Shown here: one piece after another, positions 53,901-64,000 of the stretch
How the letters are laid out: every line of letters starts with the position of its first letter
Numbering within the stretch: position 1 is the first letter of the stretch
Assembly: GCA_014529385.2 (NCBI GenBank)
Contig: CM043962.1
Location: 126,008,470-126,072,469, forward strand
Source: Adiantum capillus-veneris
Taxonomy: Eukaryota > Streptophyta > Polypodiopsida > Polypodiales > Pteridaceae
Length of the DNA stretch: 64,000 bases
Reading direction: 5' to 3'
Made by a program: the position numbers and the translations under genes
The notes under the pieces: generated by a model
Database searches by the model: none
The model's input: only the letters and a program-made list of their open reading frames with translations
What the model was told of the DNA's origin: nothing

Positions 53901-55770
53901 GTTAGGAGCAACTGTGTTGAGAGACCTTCATCCACAAGGGCTCGTAGTAACCTGCAAATCCACCAAGCATTACAATTCAAGAAAAAATTTTATGGGGAGT
54001 TCTTGCCTCTTCCCCTAGTGTAGTACGAGCCTTCCCCCGGTTGGAAGAAGAGATAGGAGTTAAAAAGAAGCAAAAGAGTTGGGGGTAGTAAGGTAATTGG
54101 GTCTTTTCAGAGCAGGGGAATCATCCTCACCAATACACGGTTTAAGTAAGCTAGTGATGATCTTTACACCTTTGTAGTTAGCATAGGTAATTAGATAGAT
54201 TCCCGGTTCATCAGATTTTAGTTCCTTCAAGATGTCTAGCATAAATCCACGAAAGATGTTAAAGGCAATCTGAGCAACTACTATTTGTTTAACTTATCCA
54301 CCAAACAAGAGCAAATATTTAAGAGGTGAAAATCAATTGGTTTTTATGGGAAGAGTAGGTTAAGATGGTTGAGAATAAACCAAATGGCATGATCAAACCA
54401 CATGATGTTGGATTCGCAAGAGGCTTGAGGGTCAAGAAATTTGTAGGTACATTTAACATAGGGCCAAAAAACATTTGAGATGGATTCTATGTAGAAGTAT
54501 GGGTTACTTTTAGCAAACTCCATGTTCCCTTTAGTACGGATGTAGAGGCCAGTATTGGAAGGGCATTTAGAATGGTCAATGAGATTGAGGTTGAAGGGTG
54601 CTTTGATGAAATCACTTTTGTCAAGAAATTGTGATCTTGAGTCTACAGTCTTCGACTGTAGAGGCAGGGAGGTTGGCAAGGTACACCCAGGTTTCACTCA
54701 AAAGGGGTGCTAAGAAAGACTTGTTGGGTAGGACCCAAAGCTGATGGTCTACCCCAAAGAACTCGATTTCAATATGTCTAACAGGTAAGAAAGGAAAAAC
54801 TTTAGAGTTTTTCGGCCCCATTTCCATGAGGTTAGAGTCATTAAGGGAACATGATTACTCTGAAATTCTTTGACAGCTTCAAGAGCCACACTATCCCTAC
54901 AAAAGATACCACCAGTTTGAGGGATAGTCGGGGTAGCTGGTGTACAAACAAAAGATGGATTGAGGCCGCATAGCTTCCTCAAAAAGTTAGACAGATCAGC
55001 CCCAGAGAAAGAGAATAGGGCAAGCTCTTGTTGGTATTGTAAAGAGAGTATGGTAAGTTGGGCTATGTACTAGGTGATCAAATTTACTCCTCCCTTGGAG
55101 TCCTTGTCTAAGGTAGCCAAAACTTTAACCCAATCATTAAAAGATAACATGTGCAAGATAGACATTTTCTTGTCTAAGGTAAGATCCAAGTCATATATTA
55201 GTTGAGAAGCATCCAAGCTGTTAATACATTTGAGAACAAGAGATGTGGCTACACAGAGGGGCTCAGAGGTCAATTCCAATCCTTGAGAGAGAGCAAGAGT
55301 CTGCAATATACCAAAAAAGTTAAGTAAGGTTGTATTTACTTATAGTAGTAAGTAATACAATCCTTGGCCTTTCTAGCAAGGAAGGGTCTCGTTCTAATTG
55401 CCAAAGCATTTTTTGGTTTACGGTCTTTAAGGTACAACTTAATCTGTTCTAGAATCTTTGTATGATTCTCAAGGCTGTGTTTTACACTCATGCGGGCTGT
55501 CATTCTAAAAGGTTTGTGGTCCTGAAAGGAAATATAACAAAATGAATATGATCAATTTCTGTAAGTTGGGCCTACAAACCTTAAACCGACAAAGTCAAAG
55601 ACTATAATAGCCGTGAGCAGGAGACCAAAAAAATAGTCTAAGAAGGACCACCTAACACCAGTCAACCAACCAAGGGATTATAGATTGTGGGTCCATCCTA
55701 GAGCTTCATTCTTAGTTTTCAAATCCAGCATCCCGGTTTTTCTAGAAAGAAAAAACCTTATGTATAGGAT
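50952..55770 (-). mobile_element. PLE-1 copy 2, internally deleted unit
   Basis: Minus-strand unit whose 3' end lies in (TG)n at the right end of R2 and whose 5' end is the head-to-tail junction with the next unit (~55770). About 1.6 kb present in copy 3 is missing. At ~52345 the sequence jumps from the terminal unit (homologous to ~57080) straight to the RT C-terminal half (homologous to ~58780), so it lost the (TG)n tracts, the TATA-like region, the stop hairpin and the RT end. Confidence 0.8.
52346..55503 (-). pseudogene. PLE-1 copy 2 polyprotein, C-terminally deleted
   Basis: Candidate ATG at 55503 (MTARMSVKHSLENHTKILEQ) in a short exon; main exon from ~55300 (TLALSQGLELTSEPL). The N-terminal blocks of unknown function have frame breaks near 54990, 54650 and 53960. 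The RT has THKHKFRWISDASNGIFTDI (~53130), LADITQCYENIP (motif A Asp present, ~52885) and GIPMGFSCSPLMC (~52600). Motif C is mutated from RYMDDLLSINN to RYMYELLSINN (~52480), losing both catalytic Asp residues. The frame ends at the deletion point. Confidence 0.8.
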
Positions 55771-56036
55771 GTGTGTGTAGTTGTTTAACCATAAATAATA
55801 TAACATAATTGAACTTTTTACATTCAAAAGACAGCTGGCTTTAGAAAAAAGGAAATGATAAGTACAAAAACAACCCAGTCTTAGAGTTATTTTTGTACAA
55901 TGTTTGTAAGATTGAGGCCTCATTCCAATATACAAATAACAGAAGTACTTCCCAAACAGTAAGTGAATGTGTAATCCAGTGTAGGATAGCTTGCCAAAGC
56001 TAAAGAAAACCTTCCAAGATAAGATAGAGTCCTTAC
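55522..56036 (-). other. Predicted intron 1 of PLE-1 copy 2, crossing the unit junction
   Basis: On the element strand the donor CTCAG|GTAAGGACTC is at 56037/56036 in the upstream unit, and the acceptor ATTTCCTTTCAG|GACC is at 55522/55521, 18 bases before the ATG exon. Length ~515. The head-to-tail junction at ~55770 lies inside. Confidence 0.55.
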
Positions 56037-57642
56037 CTGAGTTGTTATCCATGTCCATCTTACAAACTTTTTAAAAAAAAATTACAAGCTAAGTCCGTAG
56101 TAATTATGTGGACAAATGTTCTTTTTGAAAAATAACCCAAAATTTTCCAATTTAGAGAAGAGTTTTATATCATTCTGATTAGAAGGCCATCACCCCTTCT
56201 AATCGAAGTGTCAGAATCCCCCCACTTTTGTTATCACGGTTCATCTTCCTAGATTAATGAAAGCACCATTACATGAAGTTTATGCAATAGGTTTTCTTTA
56301 GTATATATTAAAAAAATCCTTTAATAGTTCCAATCCATCCATAGGCTAGTTCAATGTTTGTTTTAAGTCGGATAAAGTTTAGGCCCACCATGTTATTCTA
56401 ACTCACCAGTTTGCAAGTCACCTACCTTATACATCCTTATAGCCAACCCAGGTGGCAAGAAGCCCTTGTTGAATCAAGTTAAGAACATGAGTCTAACTTT
56501 AAAAAAGTTTATGCTATACAATATCCAATTCCTTATGTGAATGAAAGAAGGAGATCCTTGTATTACTTTTATCACAACGGTTTTTGCTACTAAACTAGTA
56601 ACCAAAAGAAATAGGGCCAAAAAGAACCATCTAACACCCGTATGCAGCAGAGTCAAGCCCTATTTTCACTGCAATTACAAAACCATAATGCTTATGTAAA
56701 TATCGAAAGGCAATGAAGCAACCAGAATTTGGGAACCGTCACAAAAGACGTAATGGAATGCAGTCATGGCAACTTCCCATACCATAGTGATGACAAATAA
56801 CATTGTGCAATGGTAAAAACCCCTTTTTGCTCACAAAACCAACCTAAGCAGTGGTCGACAGTAGCCCAAGACAAATACCAAGTACCAAAGGGAACAACAA
56901 CCACTAGTGAGTAAGCAAAAAATGTAAAGTATTGCACTTTACCCTGGTTATAAAGACATGTTTAGAAACAGCAGTAGCATGCCACCTATCCCATTAAAAT
57001 ATTCATTGTCGGTATGTAGCGTGTGGAACAACACCCCCCATTTCAAGCTCTCCATCAATATAAAAAAACATAAGGTTTATCCAGTCATAGAGCAATAACC
57101 CATGCAACAAGGCAACAGTTAGCCTGCCAACTTGCAATCAAATTAGTAAGCACAAAAAAATGTCTGTTTGTAACGATTACCAGGGCAAAATCCGTAACCA
57201 AACCAGCGGTCAATCATCGAACGGTAGTTAGTAGGTAGGTTTCCATTTTGATAGAGAAACCAGGGTTTAACAACGACATGAGGTAGTAAGCTATATCAAA
57301 CAAAACCACCAATAGGGCATCCTCAATAGGAATAACGCGACACAGATAGCAACTAGAATCCCAATACTGAGATTTAGATCCTTGCAAAAAAAACAACCCA
57401 TTGTTTTGTACTATACTATGTAAAAATTCCCTCAAGGTGACATGCCCTCTAACGTAGCATGAACATATTGCCCTAAAGTAGGTGTGAAAAAAACCATGAA
57501 ATAAAAGTTCCCGACCTGTGTTACTTGAGTTGAGAGCTCCATGCTTCACTGCAGTAGAGATACAGACACGCAGTCACTTTTTTTTAATGCAAAACACACT
57601 GCACAAACAAAGCTAAGTGAGGGGCAGAGATGCGCCCTCACA

Positions 57643-57652
57643 TTTTAAATAG
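57643..57652 (-). promoter_or_regulatory. TATA-like site in PLE-1 copy 3 terminal unit
   Basis: Minus strand reads CTCTATTTAAAATGTGAGGG, beside the GTGAGGGG...CCCTCAC hairpin (57616-57640). In the array it would drive the coding region of copy 2 downstream on the minus strand. Confidence 0.45.
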
Positions 57653-57921
57653 AGGAAGGAGGGAGGTCGCCATAACTGCATAGCGTGCAGATTTCCATGA
57701 ATGGAGAGATCCCCAACTGAGATGGTGAGGTCGCCCATAATTTGTAATAAAGAGGCAACCCAAGTGCTTTCACAGCCGGGTTAACCTGAGGTAGTACCAG
57801 GACGTAGCACTCATGTTATTAGAAGAAGGGAAGCACCCCATGGTAGCGGCCATAGGCGGTAGGTTTCACTAGAATTCCAAGAGCTAAGTAAGCTTGGGAT
57901 TGCATACTAGGTAGGTGGGTA

Positions 57922-58364
<443 letters not shown>

Positions 58365-58400
58365 CCACCTTGTCCCAAGCACCAAACACAATGAGTGAAT

Positions 58401-58427
58401 AGTAGGCCCATTGTGAATGGGCCTACT
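58401..58427 (-). other. Stop-codon hairpin, PLE-1 copy 3
   Basis: Perfect 12-bp stem AGTAGGCCCATT / AATGGGCCTACT with a 3-base loop, with TAG at its first bases on the element strand. Identical to 16874-16900. Confidence 0.85.
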
Positions 58428-61400
58428 ACCTTATTAGAGAAATGAGATTTTCTTGGTTAAAGTGTAACCCAAGCTAGTCATGCTGAGTAAGAGTTTGTAA
58501 AATTTTGTTTAATATTTGGTTTCTGTTAAAACCGTTACGGCAATACTTCCCTATTAGTAGCTTTATATCTTCCCAGGCAAGGAGAGAGTTGGAAGAGGAG
58601 TAGATGATCAAATAAAGCATGCCGATACAAGGGCTAATAGCAGCTTTGTGAGGCCTGTTACTATTCCTTTTAATGAACTCCTGGCAGTTTAAGGAGATCT
58701 CTTTTCCACACATACCTTAGGTCGTATCCTCCAACAGAAGGAATATGAAGGGAGATAGAAAGGTTAAGGAACTGTACCAAAGTGCAAAAATCCCCATTGG
58801 GTGTTATGTACTCATGTAAAGAAGTAGGTTCAATCCTTAGGCAGTGAGGATAAATCAAGCAGATTTATTTAAGGAAGCTTTATCGTTGATGCTTAATAAG
58901 TCATCCATATATCTGTAGGTATGTCCGAACTATGAAAGTTTATCCTTGATATATTCCATGGATTTGAGAAACTATTTGTATTCGAAGAAGGCTAGGTAGA
59001 TAATACACATAAGTGGAGAACATGAGAACCCCATAGGGATGCCCAGGCATTGGTTGAAACATAAACCACAAGAAATGATAGTACAGTTATTAAGTAACCG
59101 CAAAATGTAAAGACAAAGCTTCTCTTCATTGAAGTGTATGGGGTGGGGTGTATGGAGTAATTTTTTTTTAACCACCTAGATTTTTTGGAAAGTGAAATGT
59201 AGAAAAGACACTTTTTTCTAGCATTGGAGAAATCCATTTTAATCACTTTGGCTAGAACATTCTTAAGGCCAAGATCCCCATCAAGGGGGATGTTTTCATA
59301 GCATTGTGTGATATCTGCTGAGAAAATGTGGAAGATTTGTTTCGAGAGGTTAAGAGAGACCTTGATGGAATTTTTTGTTAACCAAAAGGGGTTGTATTGT
59401 ATTTGTAGAAAGTCATGGCAGGTTTTCTGTTTAGTGGCATAAATAAGTTCTAACTCATCTAAAACTAGGTCAAGGAAAAGAGTGATATCCTTGGTGATAT
59501 CAGTAAACATACCATTGGAAGCGTCAGATATCCATCTGAGCTTAGCTTGTGTATCTTATAGGTGGGAAATAGTACTGGTAGTTTAGTGTCATGTACACAA
59601 TACTCTAAATTCCCTAAGCGTCTAGAGATACTAGTGGTAACTGTTTGTAATGAGGAGTTAATTCTAATAAATTCTTCCCCAGAAGTTTGTTAGAGATTTT
59701 CTGAAAGTCAAGGGCAAGCTGTGATGTCTATCAGGAGTTATCAATGGATAACCATATTCTAGGAATTTGTGATATTCTCCAAAAGAAGCATTCTTCCACC
59801 AATTTAGTTAAGTCCAGTAGGACTATCTTCTCTAGTCGGAGAGAAATGACAAGGTCAGTTAGGGAGCTTAGTACAACTGATAGAGCGAGGTAAGGGTTTT
59901 TGAGAAAGTTAGGTATGTGATTGAGCCAATTGGTTAAGATTCTTCGTATTTTGATATTCTCAATAATGCTAAGATCACAAGTACAAATGTGCATACCATA
60001 CGAATCAAAATTCTTGCAAAATGTGGTAAATTGATAGCAAGTACAATTGGGAATTGATTCATGCCGAAGAAAATCATTACTATAAACCAAGTTTTTAACG
60101 GGTTGTTGATACATCCAACCAATGAGTACATTATCGAGCATTTTGTGATTGCCAAAAAGTAGGTCAAAGCACTCACAAAAAAGAGCTTTAGGTTGTATCC
60201 AATCGAGAAGTACATTGTGGAAGAGACAATGTACGTAGATATAGTCATGGTTAGGAGCAACTTTGTTGAGAGACCTTCGTCCGCAAGGGCTCGTAGTAAT
60301 CTGCAAATCCACCAAGGATTACAATTCAAGAAAAGTTCTGATGAGGAGTTTCTGCCTCTTCCCCTAGTGTAGCTACGAGCCTTCCCCCGGTCGGAGGAAG
60401 AGCTAGGAGTTAAAAGAGAAGTAAAAGAGTTGGGGGTAGTAAGAGAATTGGGTCTTTTTAGAGCAGGGGAATCATCCTCATCAATACACGGTTTACGTAA
60501 GCTAGTGATGATCTTTACACCTTTGTATTTAGCATAGGTAGTTAGGTGGATTCCCGGTTCATCAAATTTCAGTTCCTTCAAGATGTCCAGCATTAATCCA
60601 CGAAAGATATTAAAGGCAATCTGAGCAACTACTATTTGTTTAGCTTGTCCACACAACCAAGAGCGAATAAGTGAGAGGTGAAAATCCACTAGTTTTTCTG
60701 GGAAGAGTAGGTCAAGATAGTTGAGAATAAACCAAATGGCATGATCCAACCACATGATGCTGGATTCGTAAGAGGCTTTAGGGTCAAGAATTTTGCAGGC
60801 ACATTTAAATAGGGCTAAAAAACATTCGAGATGGATTCTATGTAGAAGTCCGGGTTACTTTTAGCAAACTCCATGTTCCCTTTAGTATGGATGTAGAGGC
60901 CAGTATTGGAAGGGCATTTAGAATGTTCAATGAGATTGAGGTTGAAGGGTGCTTTTATGCGCTCACCTTTGTCAATAAATTGTCCACCTTTTAAGAGCTT
61001 GAGTCTACAGTCTTTGACAGTAGAGGCAGGGAGGTTGGCAAGGTACACCCAGGTTCTAAGAGGTTAGATTCATTGAGGGGAACAAAGATTACTCTAAAAT
61101 TCTTTGACAGCTTCAAGAGCCGCACTATCCCTACAAAAGATACCACCAATTTGAGGGATAGTCGGGGTAGCTGGTGTACAAATGAAAGATGGATTGAGGC
61201 CGCACAACTTCCTCAAAAAGTTAGACAGATCAGCCCTAGAGGAAGAGAATAGGGCAAGCTCTTGTTGGTATTGTAAAGAGAGTATGGGAAGTTGGGCTAT
61301 GTATTGGGTGATCAAATTTACTCCTTCCTTGGAGTCCTTGTCTAAGGTAGCCAAAACTTTAACCCAATCATTAAAAGATAACATGTGCAAGATAGACATT

Positions 61401-61737
61401 TTCTTGTTTGAGGTAAGAGCCAAGTCATATATTAGTTGAGAAGTATCCAAGCTGTTAATGCATCTGAGAACAAGAGATGTGTCTATAGAGAGGGGCGCAG
61501 AGGTCAATTACAATCCTTGAGAGAGAGCAAGAGTCTGCAATATACCAAAAATGTTAAGTGAGGTTATGTTTACTTACAGTAGTAAGTAATACAATGCTTG
61601 GCCTTTCTAGCAAGGAAGGGTCTGGTTCTAATTGCCAAAGAATTTTTTGGTTTACTGTCTTTAAGGTACAACTTAATCTGTTCGAGAATCTTTGTATGAT
61701 TCTTAGGGTTGTGTTTTACACTCATGAGGGCTGTCAT
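58426..61737 (-). pseudogene. PLE-1 copy 3 polyprotein with reverse transcriptase
   Basis: Short exon from ATG 61737 to ~61578 (ends RTRPFLARKAKHCITYY), then a main exon from 61534 (TLALSQGLELTSAPL). N-terminal region of ~700 residues of unknown function: WVKVLATLDKDSKEGVN, LRKLCGLNPSFICTPA, YLANLPAS, MWLDHAIWFILNYLDLLFPE and a Ser/Gly/Arg-rich linker GKARSYTRGRGRNSS. RT: IHK and RWISDAS (~59550, one base lost between them), KQKTCHDFLQIQYNPFW, SADITQCYENIPL (motif A, ~59315), CFNQCLGIPMGFSCSP (motif B, ~59060) and TYRYMDDLLSIND (motif C, ~58905). C-terminal SLLAWEDIKLLIGKYCRNGF ends in TAG. No GIY-YIG. Frameshifts near 61030, 60310, 59550, 58990 and 58700, plus a loss at ~59690, inactivate it. 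Confidence 0.8.
61535..61577 (-). other. Predicted 43-nt intron 2 of PLE-1 copy 3
   Basis: On the element strand TACTACT|GTAAGTAAAC...CACTTAACATTTTTGGTATATTGCAG|ACTC (shown in parts). It has a consensus donor GTAAGT, a branch-like CTTAAC and an acceptor TTGCAG, between two conserved coding blocks. Copy 2 has ATAAGT at the donor. Joining the exons as drawn is one nucleotide out of frame with the ATG at 61737, so the start or the splice may differ or be decayed. Confidence 0.45.
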
Positions 61738-61755
61738 TCTAAAAGGTTTGTGGTC

Positions 61756-62229
61756 CTAGAAGGAAATATAACAACATGAATATGATCAGTTTCTATAAGT
61801 TGGCCATACAAACCTTAAACCAGCAAAGTCAAAGACTATAATAGCCGTGAGCATAAGACCAAGAAGGACCACCTAGCACCAGTTAACCACTCAAGGGATT
61901 ATAGATTGTGGGTCCATCTATAGCTATATTTCATTCTTAGTTTCCAAAGCCAGCATCCCAGTTTTTCTAGAAAGAAAAAACCTTATGCATAGGATGTGTG
62001 TGTAGCTGTTTACATTCAAAAGGCAGTTGGCTTTAGAAAAAAAGGAAATGATAAGTATAAAAACAACTCAGCCTTAGAATTATTTTTGCACAATGTTTGT
62101 AAGAATGAGGCCTCATTCCAGTATACAAATAATAGAAGAACTTTTCAAGCAAAAAGGGAATGTGTAATCCAGTGTAGGACAGCTTGCCAAAGCTAAAGAA
62201 AACCTTCCAAGATAAGATAGAGTCCTTAC
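61756..62229 (-). other. Predicted intron 1 of PLE-1 copy 3, crossing the unit junction
   Basis: Donor GGAG|GTAAGGACTC at 62230/62229 and acceptor TATTTCCTTCTAG|GACC at 61756/61755 on the element strand; 474 nt. The junction between units (~61994) lies inside. The exon before the donor comes from the next unit upstream. Confidence 0.55.
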
Positions 62230-64000
62230 CTCCATCCATCCAAACAAGACAACAAATATGTTAGCCTTGGATGTGTTTTACAGGTATCAATGGACTATAC
62301 TAGTTGTTAATCCATGTCCATCTTACAAACGTTTCTTAAAACTTTTACAAGCTAAGTCCATAGTAATTATGTGGACAAATGTTTTTTTCAAAAAAGAACC
62401 CAAAATTTTCCAATTTAGAGAAGATTTTTATATCATTCTCATTAGAAGGCCATCACCCCTTCTAATCCAAGTGTCAGAATCCCCCCACTTTTATTATCAC
62501 AGTTCATCTTCCTAGGTTAATGAAAGCACCATTATATGGAGTTTATGCAATAGGTTTTCTTTAGTATATATTTAAAAATTCCTTTAATAGTTCCAATCCA
62601 GCCATAGGATAGTTCAATGTTTGTTTTAAGTCGCGTAAAGTTTAGGCCAACCATGTTATCCAAACTCACCAGTTTGCAAGTCACCTACCTTATACATCCT
62701 TATGGCCAGCCCAGGTGGCAAGAAGCCCTTGCTGAATCAAGTTAAGAACATGAGTCTAACATTAAAAAAGTTTATGCTATACAATATCCAATTCCTTATG
62801 TGAATGAAAGAAGGAGATCCTTGTAGTACCAAAAAGGAATAGGGCCAAAAAGAACCATCTAACACCCTTATGTAGCAGGGTCAAGCCCTATTTTCACCAT
62901 AATTACAAAACCATAATGCCCATGTAAATACCGAAAGGCAGTAAATCAACCAGAATTTGGGACCCGTGACAAAAGATGTAATGGATGCAGTCATGGCAAC
63001 TTCCCATACCATAGTGATGACAAATAACATTGTGCAATAGTAAAAACCCCTTTGTGCACACAAAACCAATCTAAGCATCGGGCAGCAGTAGCCCAAAGCA
63101 AATACCAAGTACCAAAGGGAACAACAATCGCTAGTGCACAGAAAATGTAAAGTATTGCCCTTTACCCTGGTTATAAAGACATGTTCAGAAACAGCAGTAG
63201 CGTGCCACCTGACCCAATAAAAATATTCACTACCGGTATGTAGCGGGTGGAACAACACCCTCCATTTCAACCTCTCCCCATCAATATCAAAAAACATAAG
63301 GTTTATCCAGTCATTGAGCAATAACCCATGCAACAAGGCACTAGTTAGCCTGTCAACGTGCAATCAGATTAGTAAGCATCAAAAACATGTCTGTTTGTAC
63401 CAGTTACCGGGGCAAAGTCAGTAACCAAACCAATGGTTAATCATCGAACAATAGTTAGTATGTAGGTTTCCATTTTGATAGAGAAACCAAGGTTTAACAG
63501 CGACAATAGGTAGTAAGCTATACCAAACAGAACCACCAATAAGGCATCCTCAACAAAAATAATGCGACACAGATAGCAATCAGAATACCTATACTGGGAT
63601 TTAAATCCTTGCAGAAAAGACAACCCATTGTTTCTTACTATACTGTGTAAAAATCCCCTCAAGGGGACATGCCCTCTAACGCAACACGAACATATTGCCC
63701 TAAAGTAGGTGTGAAAAAAACCATGAAATAAAATTTGTCGACCTGTGTTACTCGAGTTGAGAGCTCCATGATTTGGTGCAATAGAGATATAGACACGCAG
63801 TCACTTTTTAATGCAAAAAACAAAGCACAAACAAAGCTAAGTGAGGGGTAGAGATGCGCCCTCACCTTTTAAATAGAGGAAGGAGGGATGTCGCCATAAC
63901 TGCATAGCGTGCAGATTTCCATGAATGGAGAGATACCAAGCTGAGATGGTGAGGCCGCCTGCAAGGTGTAATGAAGAGGCAACCCAAGTGCTTTCACGGC
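61994..64000 (-). repeat. PLE-1 copy 4: terminal unit, running off the window
   Basis: Non-coding terminal unit, head-to-tail with copy 3 and colinear with 55770-57790. Minus-strand signals: hairpin GTGAGGGG...CCCTCAC (63841-63865), CTATTTAAAAGGTGAGGG (63867-63876), an ATGGACATGGATTAACAAC exon start (~62320) and donor GGAG|GTAAGGAC (62230). It would act as the upstream pLTR of copy 3. Whether an RT follows to the right cannot be seen. Confidence 0.75.
63867..63876 (-). promoter_or_regulatory. TATA-like site upstream of PLE-1 copy 3 coding region
   Basis: Minus strand reads CTCTATTTAAAAGGTGAGGG, in the terminal unit that precedes the most complete coding copy. It lies about 1.6 kb before the first splice donor, which leaves room for a long first exon. 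Confidence 0.45.

Noticed and set aside
53564-53980. 138-aa and similar frames (e.g. 59934-60755, C-terminal half) rich in hydrophobic residues suggesting a membrane protein
   Set aside because: They are out-of-frame readings of the PLE polyprotein; the conserved frame (HCLFHNVLLDW...NLVYSNDFL) overlaps them.

Overview
The window is nuclear DNA of a plant, and I see no host gene in it. Essentially all of it is nested, decayed retroelements joined by very long dinucleotide microsatellites ((GA)n, (TG)n and their complements). A plant is suggested by the Ty1/copia element with a 5-bp target duplication, a Ty3/gypsy gag with a plant-type primer-binding-site motif, an L1-type LINE, and AT-rich DNA with splice-like signals. 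The repeat mix looks to me like a seed-free land plant such as a fern or lycophyte; that is an impression, not a demonstration.

Layout. 1-2150: minus-strand Ty3/gypsy gag, broken by a frameshift, with its leader. 2560-10316: three minus-strand copies of one L1-type LINE. Copy A (4550-9068) is nearly complete; B and C are partial. They are separated by (GA)n tracts and a recurring ~240-bp spacer. 10317-11541: a microsatellite cluster. 11553-14200: the 5' part of a divergent Penelope-like element (PLE-2). 14203-23040: a PLE-1 element with a second, partial unit head-to-tail upstream of it. 23041-24490: a second copy of the microsatellite cluster. 24485-26100: a solo copy of a third PLE-type terminal unit (R1). 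26423-40979: an old LTR retroelement with a gag-like region but no recognisable pol, into whose 3' LTR a Ty1/copia element (37184-40672) has inserted. 41551-47960: PLE-A. 47960-50951: R2, apparently the upstream terminal unit of PLE-A, interrupted by 1.4 kb of unknown DNA. 50952-64000: two further PLE-1 units and the start of a third in head-to-tail array.

The PLE-like family is the most interesting system here. All copies read on the minus strand. A unit has a promoter-like TATA site, an exon ending in a splice donor, an intron that crosses the head-to-tail junction, a short coding exon, a probable second tiny intron, a long N-terminal region of unknown function, and a reverse transcriptase with PLE-like motifs (Y-K-x-H-K, ADITQCYENIP, GIPMG, YMDD). 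The stop codon sits in a conserved hairpin. A (CA)n tract and a 2.2-2.6 kb non-coding terminal unit follow, and the unit ends in (CA)n again. No GIY-YIG or other endonuclease was found. Module boundaries, including one apparent module swap, fall on the microsatellites.

A second unusual object is the gag-like region of the outer LTR element. It carries a recurring nonapeptide pattern Y-x-D-x-x-G-x-x-Y. All elements carry frameshifts, stops, deletions or lost catalytic residues, so none looks active. All coordinates of frameshifted reading frames are approximate, and family assignments rest on motif reading without a database search.
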